A DNA stretch of 34,806 nt from an uncultured beta proteobacterium (GTDB lineage: Bacteria; Pseudomonadota; Gammaproteobacteria; Burkholderiales; Burkholderiaceae_B). A program made the position numbers and the translations under genes. Shown here in pieces: positions 1-8,608 of this stretch (the first letter of the stretch is position 1; the number at the start of each line of letters is the position of its first letter). The stretch lies in assembly GCA_903821335.1 (NCBI GenBank), contig CAIJKV010000049.1:1-34806 (forward strand), written 5' to 3'. Under the pieces are notes generated by a model. That model did no database searches. It saw only the letters and a list, made by a program, of their open reading frames with translations, and was not told the origin of the DNA.

Positions 1-502
1 ATCCGTTGTGCCCATCATCGAGGGCAGCGTTTCGTTTTTCGGGGTCAGCGTCACAGCGCAGCGCCTCTTGCTATGTGTGGTGGCAGCCAGCTTTACCGCC
101 CTCCTTTACTGGGTGTTGACGGTGACACGCCTGGGCAAGGCCTTGCGCGCGGTGTCGATCGATCATGAGGCAGCGATGTTGCAGGGCATTCCCTACAAAA
201 GAATTGCGTTCATCGGGTTCGCGATCGCAACCTTCCTTGGCGCCCTGGCGGGTGCCATCATGGCGCCGATAGCGGTGATTACGCCCACGATCGGCGGCGA
301 CTATCTTGTCAAGGGTTTTATCGCCGTCATCATTGGCGGGCTGGGCAGCGTTCCCGGCGCGATTCTGGGCAGCCTCTTTATCGGTTTTGTCGAAAGCGTT
401 GGCGGCTATTACTTTGACCCGTCTACGGCCAACCTGGCGATCTTCGTACTGGTGATGGTGATCTTGCTGGTGCGTCCCAAAGGATTGATGGGTCATGGAT
501 AA
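1..502 (+). CDS. livH: HAAT-family ABC transporter permease, LivH-like (5' truncated)
   Basis: C-terminal part of an inner-membrane permease of the branched-chain amino acid/hydrophobic acid uptake family. The open frame runs in from the window edge (first full codon at 2), so the true start lies outside. Visible are several hydrophobic segments and the family pattern of a cytoplasmic loop (LGKALRAVSIDHEAA, about residues 45-60 of the visible part), then a glycine-rich GGLGSVPGAILGS segment typical of LivH. The end overlaps the next permease by 8 bases, so the two are translationally linked. Position at the head of an operon with two acyl-CoA ligases suggests the cargo is a carboxylic acid rather than necessarily leucine or valine; that is inference. 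Family assignment is firm, substrate is not. Confidence 0.9.
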   Translation, partial: SVVPIIEGSVSFFGVSVTAQRLLLCVVAASFTALLYWVLTVTRLGKALRAVSIDHEAAMLQGIPYKRIAFIGFAIATFLGALAGAIMAPIAVITPTIGGDYLVKGFIAVIIGGLGSVPGAILGSLFIGFVESVGGYYFDPSTANLAIFVLVMVILLVRPKGLMGHG

Positions 503-1424
503 GCGCACCTTGATGCAAAGTAGTCTGGCCGTACTTGTCCTGGGTGTCGCAACCCTTTACCTGAAGTCCGCCTATCTTTCCAACCTTGTCATGTGGATTG
601 CGATTGCTGTCCTCACAGCGGCGAGCATGCGTTTTGTGTTGTTGATCGGCGAGCTGAATTTTGCGACGGCCGCTTTTGTGGGGCTGGGTGCCTACAGCGC
701 TGGCGTGGCGGCCACGATCCTGAACTGGCCTTTCCTGGCCGCGTTGCTGCTGGCAGGCGTGGTGTCGTCGGGTATCGGTTTTCTTTTCGGCTTTGTGACG
801 CTCAAGACCAAAGGCCCCTTTTTCCTGCTGATTGGCTTTGCGTTTACCGAAGTGGTGCGCCTCGTCTATACCAAGGTGCAATGGCTGGGTGGCAACTCGG
901 GGATGGTGGGTATTTTTCCACCCCGGTATCTCGAGGCACACTACTCCACGTTCGTGGTGATGGTGGTTGGCGTCATGCTCATTGTGCTGGTCGCGTTCGA
1001 GCGGTCACATCTTGGGAAAACCTTTGTTGCCATCCGTGACAACGATCAGGTCGTGTTGTCGGTTGGCCTGAACGTGCACATGCTCAAGGTCGCGTGCCTG
1101 TGCATCGGTGCGTTCGCCGCAGGCCTGGCGGGCGCCCTGTCGGCCTTTGTCAATAATGTCATCAGCCCTAACGATTTTGGTTTTTTGCTTTCCACTTTTG
1201 CGCTCGCTTATCTTAAGGTTGGGGGCGAGGACAGCCCGCTCGGCCCGGTCGCGGGCGCGACGCTGCTGGTGTTGCTGAGCAGCGTGGCCTTGAGCATGGG
1301 TGCTGGGGAACATGTCTTCTATGGCCTGGCCATTGTGTTTTCAGTATTGCTGATGCCCAAGGGCTTGATGGGACTGCTGCCCGCACTACGGCGCCTGCGT
1401 TCTGCGCGCAGGAGGTCGGCATGA
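495..1424 (+). CDS. livM: HAAT-family ABC transporter permease, LivM-like
   Basis: Second inner-membrane permease of the Liv-type importer, 309 residues, close to the usual size for LivM. It has multiple hydrophobic helices from residue 10 onward. The coupling loop (around residues 175-195, RSHLGKTFVAIRDNDQVVLSVGLNV) matches the conserved LivM cytoplasmic loop that contacts the ATPases. The start ATG lies inside the end of the livH-like gene (8-base overlap) and the stop overlaps the livG-like start by 4 bases (ATGA), so this is a translationally coupled operon. The protein ends in a basic Arg/Ala/Ser-rich tail. Substrate cannot be read from the sequence. Confidence 0.93.
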   Translation: MDKRTLMQSSLAVLVLGVATLYLKSAYLSNLVMWIAIAVLTAASMRFVLLIGELNFATAAFVGLGAYSAGVAATILNWPFLAALLLAGVVSSGIGFLFGFVTLKTKGPFFLLIGFAFTEVVRLVYTKVQWLGGNSGMVGIFPPRYLEAHYSTFVVMVVGVMLIVLVAFERSHLGKTFVAIRDNDQVVLSVGLNVHMLKVACLCIGAFAAGLAGALSAFVNNVISPNDFGFLLSTFALAYLKVGGEDSPLGPVAGATLLVLLSSVALSMGAGEHVFYGLAIVFSVLLMPKGLMGLLPALRRLRSARRRSA

Positions 1425-2170
1425 ACCGCCAGGTGACCACTCCTCTTTTGAATACCGAAGGCCTGACCAGACGCTACGGAGGCCTGGTGGCCGTGTCGAA
1501 CCTGAGCTTCGAGATTCGCGCCAATGAAATCCTCGGCCTGATTGGTCCAAATGGTGCCGGCAAAAGCACGACGTTCAATTTGATCAGTGGTTTTGTCAAA
1601 CCGAGCGCGGGCCGACTGTTTATCGACGGCCACGACATGACGAACAAATCGTCCATTCAAATCAGCCGCAAAGGACTGGTTCGCACTTTTCAGCACGGCA
1701 GCCTGATGCGCTCGATGAACGTCCATGACAACCTCCTGATTGGTGCGATGGGTGCCCTCAAGGGTGTGCAACGCCACGCCCGCGAGGCACGGGTCCAGGA
1801 GGCCGCGAACATGCTGGGCTTGCGGCCGTATCTGCACGAAACTGCCGGCAATCTGCCACATGGGTTGCAGCGTCTGGTCAGTATCGCGATCGCGTTCGCC
1901 GTCCACCCAAGAATATTGTGCCTGGATGAGCCCCTGACAGGTCTGAACCAGACCGAAGTGGTCGCGACGCTTGAGGTGTTCCGACGGATCCGTGCGCAGC
2001 ACGGTTGCGCGATTTTGCTGGTCGAGCACAACATGAAAGCGGTCATGCAGATTTGCGACCGTATTGTCGTGCTGCATCATGGCCAGATGCTCGCGACGGG
2101 TACGCCTTCGGAAATTCGCCAGAACACGCAAGTCGTGTCGGCCTACCTCGGAACGCGCCATGAACACTGA
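1421..2170 (+). CDS. livG: HAAT-family ABC transporter ATP-binding protein, LivG-like
   Basis: Cytoplasmic ATPase energising the importer, 249 residues as expected for LivG. Walker [10 protein letters not shown] is at residues 42-50, with a Q-loop in RTFQHGS and Walker [12 protein letters not shown]. The H-loop sits in LLVEHNM. The ABC signature is degenerate: [16 protein letters not shown] stands where LivG proteins usually have an L(S/P)YGQQR-type motif followed by an Arg-Ala pair. The other ATPase-defining motifs are intact and the gene is in frame with no break, so it is probably functional, perhaps with altered kinetics (inference). The start overlaps livM by ATGA and the end overlaps livF by 11 bases. 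Confidence 0.92.
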   Translation: MNRQVTTPLLNTEGLTRRYGGLVAVSNLSFEIRANEILGLIGPNGAGKSTTFNLISGFVKPSAGRLFIDGHDMTNKSSIQISRKGLVRTFQHGSLMRSMNVHDNLLIGAMGALKGVQRHAREARVQEAANMLGLRPYLHETAGNLPHGLQRLVSIAIAFAVHPRILCLDEPLTGLNQTEVVATLEVFRRIRAQHGCAILLVEHNMKAVMQICDRIVVLHHGQMLATGTPSEIRQNTQVVSAYLGTRHEH

Positions 2171-2882
2171 ACAAACCTCGCTGGTCCTGGACAACATCTC
2201 AGTCAGCTATGGTCTGGTTCCGGTCGTGCATGGCGTGTCATTGCGCGTACGCAAAGGCCAGGTCGTCACCATCATTGGTGCGAATGGCGCGGGCAAGTCA
2301 ACGCTGATGAAAACAATCAGCGGCCTGCTCCACCCCACGCAAGGCCAGATCAGGCTGTTTGAGCAGGACATTCAGGGGATGGATCCGGACCAGATTGTGC
2401 CCCGTGGCTTGTCGCTGGTGCCGGAAGGCAGGCGGTTGTTTGGCCCGATGACGGTGCGCGAGAACCTCGAGATGGGTGCCTATTGCCGGCGCGACCCGGC
2501 TGGGATCGAACGCGACCTGGAGCGCGCCCTGGGATTTTTTCCCGACTTGCGGGCCAAGTTGTCGGTGCCGGCAGGGTCGTTGAGCGGTGGGCAGCAACAG
2601 ATGGTAGCCGTCGCCCGCGCGATGATGAGCGCGCCTCGCATCATGCTGCTTGACGAGCCCACGATTGGCCTCGCCCCTGCGGTGGTGGACGTGATTGCGC
2701 AGGTGATTTCAGACATCCGGGACTCCGGGGTCGATGTGCTTCTCGTCGAGCAGAACGCTGAAATGGCGCTTGAGGTGGCCGACTATGGTTACGTACTTGA
2801 ACAAGGACGCATCGTGATTGAGGCACCGGCCCGCGAGCTGGCCTCGGATCCCGAAGTCCAGCGCGCTTACCTGGGGATTTAA
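2160..2882 (+). CDS. livF: HAAT-family ABC transporter ATP-binding protein, LivF-like
   Basis: Second ATPase of the importer, 240 residues. The ATG at 2160 was chosen because it gives the standard LivF N-terminus and length; the longer in-frame opening back to 2064 would bury 32 residues in livG. Walker A GANGAGKST is at residues 40-48, a canonical signature LSGGQQQM around residue 142, and Walker B MLLDEPTIGLAP follows, then the H-loop region LLVEQN (Gln-Asn after Glu, as normal for LivF). It overlaps livG by 11 bases and is followed after only 2 bases by the ligase gene. Together with the two permeases it forms the complete membrane part of the transporter. No periplasmic binding protein gene is seen here; it may lie upstream of the window. 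Confidence 0.93.
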   Translation: MNTEQTSLVLDNISVSYGLVPVVHGVSLRVRKGQVVTIIGANGAGKSTLMKTISGLLHPTQGQIRLFEQDIQGMDPDQIVPRGLSLVPEGRRLFGPMTVRENLEMGAYCRRDPAGIERDLERALGFFPDLRAKLSVPAGSLSGGQQQMVAVARAMMSAPRIMLLDEPTIGLAPAVVDVIAQVISDIRDSGVDVLLVEQNAEMALEVADYGYVLEQGRIVIEAPARELASDPEVQRAYLGI

Positions 2883-2884
2883 TC

Positions 2885-4825
2885 GTGACCGACTGGCAAC
2901 CACGCACTGAAGACCTCCAACATTCCAATGTTGCGTTGTTCATGCGACAACTGGGCTTTGACGATTACGATGCGTTCTACCAGTTTTCGATCGAGCACCC
3001 GGACCGATACTGGCGGGCATTCAACGACTTCAACGGTACGGTGTGGTCTCGGGATTATGACGCCTACGTTGATGAAAGTCGGGGTGCGCCCTTCGCCAGG
3101 TGGTTTGCGGGCGGTGAACTGAACTGGGTGGATATGGTGATGCGCTGGGCCGACCACCCCGCCACCCGCAACCAGGCTGCTATCGTGGCCGAGCGCGAAA
3201 GCGGCTCGATCGAAACCGTGACCTACAGCGAACTCAGGCAACGCGTGCAAGGCCTGGCCGCAGGTCTTGCCGGCCTGGGTATCCGTCGCGGCGACCGGAT
3301 CGGCCTGTTGATGGAAAATGGGTTGCAAGCCAACATCACGTTCCTGGCGCTGTCCTTTTCCGGTGTCGTGGTCGTGCCGCTGTTTAGTGGCTTTGGGGTT
3401 GACGCCATCGTGTCACGTCTGGGCTCTTGCGAGGCGCGGGCCATTATTGCGACCACAGGTTTTAGCCGTCGCGGGCAATTCCTGAGCGCGCGCACCCCGA
3501 TTGAACTGGCACGCGCACAGTTGCCGACCGTTGAATTTATTGTGTGGAAGCCTTCGCCCGAGGGGCCTGCGCTGAGTCCAGGTGAATTGAACTGGTACGA
3601 CGCGGCGGCGACACCACCCGGCACCTTGCAGGCGCAAAGAATGCGCCCAGACGATCCCTTCATGGTGATCTACACCTCAGGCACGACAGGAAAACCAAAG
3701 GGTCCTGTCCATACGCACGGAGGCTTTCCGCTGAAGATCGCGCACGACTCCGCCATACATTTCGACATGAAACAGGGCGATGTCTTTTGCTGGCCGGCCG
3801 ACATGGGATGGATCGCCGGGTCTCTGGTGAGTTGCAGTGCCTTGCTGCTGGGTGCGACGCTGATTACTTACGATGGTGCGCCGGATTTTCCGGATTGGTC
3901 GCGCATGGCCAGTCTGATCGCGCGACACCGCGTGACGCATTATGGCGCGTCACCAACGTTGATCCGGGGCTATGCCTCACACCCAGAGCGCGCACTTGCC
4001 GCAGATTTGTCGACGATTCGTTTGCTCGTGACCGCAGGCGAGAGCATCGATCCAGAACATTTCATTTGGTTCCAGACCCATTTTGGTCGGGGCACCTGTC
4101 CGGTCATTAACTACACGGGTGGCACGGAAGTCTCCGGCGCCATCCTGGCGAGCGTCGTGGTCAAGCCCATCCCGCCTTCTGGATTTAATTCGGCCAGCCC
4201 GGGTCTCGATGCCGACGTGATCGACCTGGCGGGATCCTCGATCCGCGAGCAGATCGGTGAGCTTGCGATTCGCCGGCCCTTCGTCGGGATGACCCAGTCG
4301 TTCTGGGAGGATGACGCACGCTACCTGGAAACCTACTGGGCGACGGTGCCGGGCATCTGGGTTCATGGCGACCTGGCGATCCAGGACAAGAACGGCGTCT
4401 ACTTCATTCTGGGGCGGTCCGACGACACCATCAAAGTGGCTGGCAAACGCCTGGGGCCCGCTGAAATCGAAGAGATCCTGCTTGAGCTTGAGATCATCAG
4501 CGAGGTGGCGGCGATCGGTGTGGACGACCCGGTCAAGGGACAGAAACTGCTGGTTTTTGTCGTCACTTCAGACGTCTGGCAAGGTCAGGCGGCTGAACTT
4601 GAAACGCTGGTGAAAAAACAGGTGGAAGAGCGCATGGGCAAGCCGTTCAGGCCGAACGCGGTCTTCAAGGTCAGCCTGCTGCCCAAGACGCGCAGCCAGA
4701 AAGTCATGCGACGCGTGATTCGAAATATTTATGCCGGACGCCCACTGGGCGATATGTCGGCGCTGGACAACCCGCCCGCGCTGGACGAGTTGCGCAGTGT
4801 CATCGCAGGGTCGGGTGCCGCCTGA
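2885..4825 (+). CDS. AMP-forming acyl-CoA synthetase (acetyl-CoA-synthetase-like), copy 1
   Basis: Adenylate-forming ligase that would join a carboxylic acid to CoA via an acyl-AMP intermediate; 646 residues, the size of the acetyl/acetoacetyl-CoA synthetase branch. The P-loop begins at Y263 (YTSGTTGKPKG); the A5 region reads NYTGGTE at 409-415; the hinge region WVHGDLA...GRSDDTIKVAGKR precedes the C-terminal domain; the catalytic lysine is K606 in TRSQKVMRR. True acetyl-CoA synthetases have a WWQTETGG-type A5 motif, so the missing tryptophan argues against acetate and for a larger acid. The usual SGK around the catalytic lysine is SQK. The start is a GTG two bases after livF with GGGGAT upstream. 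It is clearly related to the second ligase at 6578. Substrate unknown. Confidence 0.9.
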   Translation: MTDWQPRTEDLQHSNVALFMRQLGFDDYDAFYQFSIEHPDRYWRAFNDFNGTVWSRDYDAYVDESRGAPFARWFAGGELNWVDMVMRWADHPATRNQAAIVAERESGSIETVTYSELRQRVQGLAAGLAGLGIRRGDRIGLLMENGLQANITFLALSFSGVVVVPLFSGFGVDAIVSRLGSCEARAIIATTGFSRRGQFLSARTPIELARAQLPTVEFIVWKPSPEGPALSPGELNWYDAAATPPGTLQAQRMRPDDPFMVIYTSGTTGKPKGPVHTHGGFPLKIAHDSAIHFDMKQGDVFCWPADMGWIAGSLVSCSALLLGATLITYDGAPDFPDWSRMASLIARHRVTHYGASPTLIRGYASHPERALAADLSTIRLLVTAGESIDPEHFIWFQTHFGRGTCPVINYTGGTEVSGAILASVVVKPIPPSGFNSASPGLDADVIDLAGSSIREQIGELAIRRPFVGMTQSFWEDDARYLETYWATVPGIWVHGDLAIQDKNGVYFILGRSDDTIKVAGKRLGPAEIEEILLELEIISEVAAIGVDDPVKGQKLLVFVVTSDVWQGQAAELETLVKKQVEERMGKPFRPNAVFKVSLLPKTRSQKVMRRVIRNIYAGRPLGDMSALDNPPALDELRSVIAGSGAA

Positions 4826-4861
4826 ACTGCTCACGGTGTTGGTCACTACAGGAGTGCGCGC

Positions 4862-5644
4862 ATGGAAATGCATTTGAAAGGAAAGAAGGTCCTGATTACC
4901 GGTGCCTCGCAGGGGATCGGCGCGGCACTGGCTGCGGCGTTTGCCCGCGAAGGTTGCGCGTTGACGCTGGTGGCGCGTTCTGCAGAAAAACTCCAGGTGT
5001 TGGCCAACGATCTGGTCGCGCGGCATGGTGTGACGGTACGTGTCTTGTGTATGGACATGACAGAGCCCGGCGCCATCGAGCGTATCGTGCTCGAGGCTGC
5101 TGACACAGAGGTGTTGATCAACAATGCCGGTGCGATCCCCGGTGGCAACCTGTTTGATGTGGATGCCAAGCGTTGGCGCGAGGGGTGGGCGCTCAAGGTG
5201 TTCGGCTACATCGACCTGACCCGTGCTTACTATGCCCTGATGCGCGAGCGTGGCGGTGGCGTGATTCTGAACAACATCGGCAGTGGTGGCGAGAATTTCG
5301 ACTTTGACTACGTGGCGGGCACGACCGGCAATGCAGCCTTGATGGCCTTTACGCGCGCGGTTGGCGGGAAAAGTCTGCGTGATGGTGTCCGTGTCGTGGG
5401 CGTCAATCCGGGGCCGGTCGCCACAGATCGGATTGATAAGATTTTCAGGACACGCGCGCAGAACGTGCTGGGCGACGCGGCGCGCGCCCCGGAGTTGATG
5501 GCAAAGCTGCCACTGGGACGCCCGGCGACGGTCGAGGAGATCGCAGAGCTGTTCGTATTCCTGGCCTCGAGCCATTCGGCTTATACCTCGGGCGTCATCT
5601 TCACCGTGGATGGGGGTCTGTCGTCAGCCCGGTCCATCACGTGA
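4862..5644 (+). CDS. SDR-family oxidoreductase, non-canonical active site, copy 1
   Basis: Rossmann-fold short-chain dehydrogenase, 260 residues, with cofactor motif TGASQGIG at 13-20, the structural NNAG motif and a C-terminal GVIFTVDGGL end as in classical SDRs. The catalytic region is unusual: Tyr150 is present, but the expected lysine four residues later is Thr154 (YVAGT). The nearest serine, S141, is only nine residues upstream instead of the usual twelve or thirteen. It may therefore be an SDR subfamily with altered chemistry, or a dehydratase/reductase using other residues (inference). An AGGAG ribosome site at 4850-4854 precedes the ATG. It lies between the first ligase and the 3-hydroxyacid dehydrogenase, so it probably acts on a CoA ester or hydroxy acid in the same route. 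Confidence 0.88.
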   Translation: MEMHLKGKKVLITGASQGIGAALAAAFAREGCALTLVARSAEKLQVLANDLVARHGVTVRVLCMDMTEPGAIERIVLEAADTEVLINNAGAIPGGNLFDVDAKRWREGWALKVFGYIDLTRAYYALMRERGGGVILNNIGSGGENFDFDYVAGTTGNAALMAFTRAVGGKSLRDGVRVVGVNPGPVATDRIDKIFRTRAQNVLGDAARAPELMAKLPLGRPATVEEIAELFVFLASSHSAYTSGVIFTVDGGLSSARSIT

Positions 5645-5687
5645 GAGACAACATGTTGAGTCAGGTTGTTCAGAGTCTGGAGGGTGT

Positions 5688-6575
5688 ATGAAAGTGGAAA
5701 ATTCCCTTAGGCAAGTGGCCTTTATCGGCGCGGGCAACATGGGTGCCGCCATGGCGCGCCGGGTGGCACAGGGTGGTTATCCACTGCTGGTGTGCGATCG
5801 CAGCGAGACTGTTCGCCAGACCTTCCAGAGCGAGGGCTTTGCCGTCACCGACACCCCCGCGGGGTGCGCGGCTGCAGACCTGATTGTCGTATTGGTTGCA
5901 AACGATGAACAGGTCAAGGCCGTCACACTTGGACCACAGGGCATTGTTTCGGCACTGGACGGACAGCACCATCCTCTGGTGTGCATCATGAGCACCGTGT
6001 TGCCAGAGACCATGGTTGACGTGGCACAGGCGCTCACCGCGCGCGGCGCGCGGGTGATCGACGCACCTGTGACGGGCGGCGTGGCCGGCGCGCTTCGCGG
6101 CACCCTGACTATCTTGCTGGCGGGCGAGGCGGCTGATATTGAGACGGCCACGCCGGTCATGCAGTGCATGGGCACGCGGATTTTCCACTGCGGTGGCCAT
6201 GGTGCCGCGCAGGTGGTCAAGATCGTCAACAACATGGTGGGTATTGCCAACATCTACCTGATGGCCGAGGCCTACGAACTCGCCTCGGGCTATGGTGTCA
6301 CCCCCGAAAGTCTGGCACCCATTCTTGAGGTGGGGAGTGGCCGGAATTTCCTGACCCAGGACGCTGAATTGGCGCAAGGCCATTTTCAGGCCTGGGCGCG
6401 CTCACGCGAGATATTCGATTCGCTGGCCGACATCATCCGCAAGGATCTCGAACTGGCCCAGCAACTGGCGGGGGACAAGAGCCTGTCGTTGCCTGTGCTC
6501 AACAGTGTGGCAGCGGGGCTGGAAGATATACCCGGGGCTGTGTTTGAGCGTTGGCAAAAACTGGCTGGGATCTGA
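5688..6575 (+). CDS. 3-hydroxyisobutyrate-dehydrogenase-like (beta-hydroxyacid) dehydrogenase
   Basis: Member of the beta-hydroxyacid dehydrogenase family (3-hydroxyisobutyrate, tartronate semialdehyde and related enzymes), 295 residues, oxidising a 3-hydroxy acid with NAD(P). The Rossmann motif GAGNMG is at 14-19, substrate-binding DAPVTGG at 125-131, and the catalytic lysine region KIVNNMVG has K178 and N182. The ATG at 5688 was chosen over the upstream in-frame GTG at 5610: it follows GGAGGG (5679-5684) and starts just before the Rossmann strand. The family covers several substrates that cannot be told apart by eye. Placed between two CoA ligases and two SDRs, it suggests the pathway makes a branched or 2-substituted 3-hydroxy acid, as in valine/isobutyrate-type degradation (inference). 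Confidence 0.88.
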   Translation: MKVENSLRQVAFIGAGNMGAAMARRVAQGGYPLLVCDRSETVRQTFQSEGFAVTDTPAGCAAADLIVVLVANDEQVKAVTLGPQGIVSALDGQHHPLVCIMSTVLPETMVDVAQALTARGARVIDAPVTGGVAGALRGTLTILLAGEAADIETATPVMQCMGTRIFHCGGHGAAQVVKIVNNMVGIANIYLMAEAYELASGYGVTPESLAPILEVGSGRNFLTQDAELAQGHFQAWARSREIFDSLADIIRKDLELAQQLAGDKSLSLPVLNSVAAGLEDIPGAVFERWQKLAGI

Positions 6576-6577
6576 GC

Positions 6578-8587
6578 ATGAGCATAAACGTGGGCATGGA
6601 ACTGCCTTTTCAGAACACCCCGATTGTCTGGCGCCCCGATCCTGCGCGCGCGGCGACCAGCAACCTTGCCGGCTTTATGCGTAGCCTGGGCCTCGGGCTT
6701 GCCGATGCCCGGGGCTATCTCCAGTTGCTTGAGCGCGCTGAAAAAGACCCTGGCGAATTCTGGCACCAGGTGATCCGTCACGCCGAACTCAAATTCTACG
6801 CACCCTACAAGCAGATTCTCGATACGTCCCGGGGGATCGAATGGGCACAATGGTGTGTCGGCGGCACAACCAATGCCGTGCTCAATTGTCTGGACCGCCA
6901 CACTGCACCTGCACAACGCGCCAAGGACGCGATTGTCTGGGAAGCCGAAAGTGGCGAGAAAAAGCGCTGGAGCTATGCAGAGCTCAGTGCCCAGACCAGT
7001 CGGCTGGCAGAGGGCTTGCGATCACTGGGATGTGGTCCGGGAGATGTGATCGGTGTTTGTCTGCCGATGGTTCCCGAGGCGGCCGCAGCACTGCTGGCCA
7101 TCGTGAAAATCGGTGCGATCGTGCTGCCGCTCTATTCTGGCTTCGGTGCGTCGGCCATCGCCTCGCGTCTGACGGACGGTCAGGCTGTGGCCGTGATCAC
7201 GGCTGATGGCACTTGGCGCCGCGGCAAAGACATCCCCCTGAAGCGCACCATGGACGAAGCGGTGGCGAGTGTTGCAACGCTCAAGCACGTGATCGTGCTG
7301 AGAAATACCGAAAGCCCGGTTCAGTGGGATGAAACCCGGGATCACTGGTGGCATGCGTTATGTGCCGATCGTCGCGACGATGCACCGAACGCCGTGATGC
7401 CGGCCGACGCCCCGATGATGCTGATGTACACCTCTGGCACGACCGGAAAACCGAAGGGCACTGTTCACACGCATATCGGCTTCATCACAAAAATGGCGCT
7501 CGATCTGGGTCTGTGCGCCGACCTCGGCGCCGATGACCGCATGATGTGGATGAGTGATATGGGCTGGCTGGTCGGTCCCATGCTGATCTATGGCGTGACG
7601 CTCGCAGGGGCCACCATTGTCATGGCCGAAGGTGTGCATGACTATCCTGACGCAGGCAGATTCTGGCGACTGATCGAAGAAAACGGCTTGAGTTTCCTTG
7701 GGATCGCACCCACCATCATCCGCAGTTTCATGCAGGTGGGCGGTGCCGGGGTTGAACAAGCCAACCTGTCTTGCCTGCGGGTCGTGCTCTCTTCCGGTGA
7801 GGCGTGGACACCCGTGCCCTGGACGTGGTTGTTTGAAACCGTGTGTGCGAAAAAGATACCCATCATCAACTACTCGGGTGGCACGGAAATCGGTGGCGGC
7901 ATTGTGACGGGCACGGTGATTCATCCCATGAAAGCGTGTGCGTTTTCCGGGCCGATCCCTGGGATGGGAGCCGACGTCGTGGATCTGTCCGGGCGGCCGA
8001 CACCACGGGGCGAGGTCGGTGAGTTGGTGCTGCGCCAGCCCTCGATCGGCTTGACGCGCAGTCTTTGGAACGATGAGGCGCGCTATCTCGAAAGCTACTG
8101 GCAAAAAATACCAGGCGTATGGTGCCAGGGGGATCGGGCCCTGATCGATCAGGATGGTTACTGGTTCGTGCTGGGCCGTTCTGATGACACGTTGAAAATT
8201 GCCGGTAAACGCACCGGTCCTTCTGAGGTCGAGGCACTGGTCACGCAAACGGGGTTGGCTGGCGAAGCGGTCGCGGTCGGCGTGCCGGACGACATAAAAG
8301 GCGAGGCTCTGGTGCTGGTTGTGACGCTCCTGGCCGGTGTCAAGGCGGACGCTGCAACGAAAGCAACACTGAGCCAGGCGGTGGTGTCCGGTTTGGGGGT
8401 GGCCTTCAGGCCCAGGAGCATTTATTTTGTCGCCGACGTTCCCAAGACACGTAACATGAAAATCATGCGGCGCGTGGTGCGCGCGATGCTGGTCGGCGAG
8501 GCACCGGGTGATTTGTCCTCACTTGCCAATCCGGAATCGGTCGAGCAACTTGTCGCGGCGATACAGCCCTCTGGCGCACGTTCTTAA
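6578..8587 (+). CDS. AMP-forming acyl-CoA synthetase (acetyl-CoA-synthetase-like), copy 2
   Basis: Second adenylate-forming acyl-CoA ligase, 669 residues from the ATG at 6578 (two bases after the preceding stop; ATG 6596 and TTG 6551 are possible alternatives). The P-loop starts at Y284 (YTSGTTGKPKG), A5 reads NYSGGTE at 431-437, and the hinge is GRSDDTLKIAGKR. The catalytic lysine is K628 in TRNMKIMRR, so again not the usual SGK context. The N-terminal region shares the FMRxLG motif and overall plan with the ligase at 2885, indicating paralogy rather than recent duplication, since the sequences differ substantially. The absence of the acetate-pocket tryptophan is shared by both. It probably activates a second acid or a later intermediate of the same pathway; substrate unknown. 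Confidence 0.89.
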   Translation: MSINVGMELPFQNTPIVWRPDPARAATSNLAGFMRSLGLGLADARGYLQLLERAEKDPGEFWHQVIRHAELKFYAPYKQILDTSRGIEWAQWCVGGTTNAVLNCLDRHTAPAQRAKDAIVWEAESGEKKRWSYAELSAQTSRLAEGLRSLGCGPGDVIGVCLPMVPEAAAALLAIVKIGAIVLPLYSGFGASAIASRLTDGQAVAVITADGTWRRGKDIPLKRTMDEAVASVATLKHVIVLRNTESPVQWDETRDHWWHALCADRRDDAPNAVMPADAPMMLMYTSGTTGKPKGTVHTHIGFITKMALDLGLCADLGADDRMMWMSDMGWLVGPMLIYGVTLAGATIVMAEGVHDYPDAGRFWRLIEENGLSFLGIAPTIIRSFMQVGGAGVEQANLSCLRVVLSSGEAWTPVPWTWLFETVCAKKIPIINYSGGTEIGGGIVTGTVIHPMKACAFSGPIPGMGADVVDLSGRPTPRGEVGELVLRQPSIGLTRSLWNDEARYLESYWQKIPGVWCQGDRALIDQDGYWFVLGRSDDTLKIAGKRTGPSEVEALVTQTGLAGEAVAVGVPDDIKGEALVLVVTLLAGVKADAATKATLSQAVVSGLGVAFRPRSIYFVADVPKTRNMKIMRRVVRAMLVGEAPGDLSSLANPESVEQLVAAIQPSGARS

Positions 8588-8608
8588 TTATTCAGTGGAG
8601 AATCGAGC

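Noticed and set aside
1319-2197. 292-codon open frame on the minus strand opposite livG
   Set aside because: It is antisense to a clear ABC ATPase, has no recognisable motif and a composition typical of reverse-strand shadows in GC-rich DNA.
4568-5575. 335-codon open frame on the minus strand across the ligase/SDR junction
   Set aside because: It runs opposite two well-supported genes and its product is His/Arg/Gln-rich with no domain signature.
7358-8248. 296-codon open frame on the minus strand inside the second ligase
   Set aside because: Opposite conserved ligase motifs; no similarity to any family I know.
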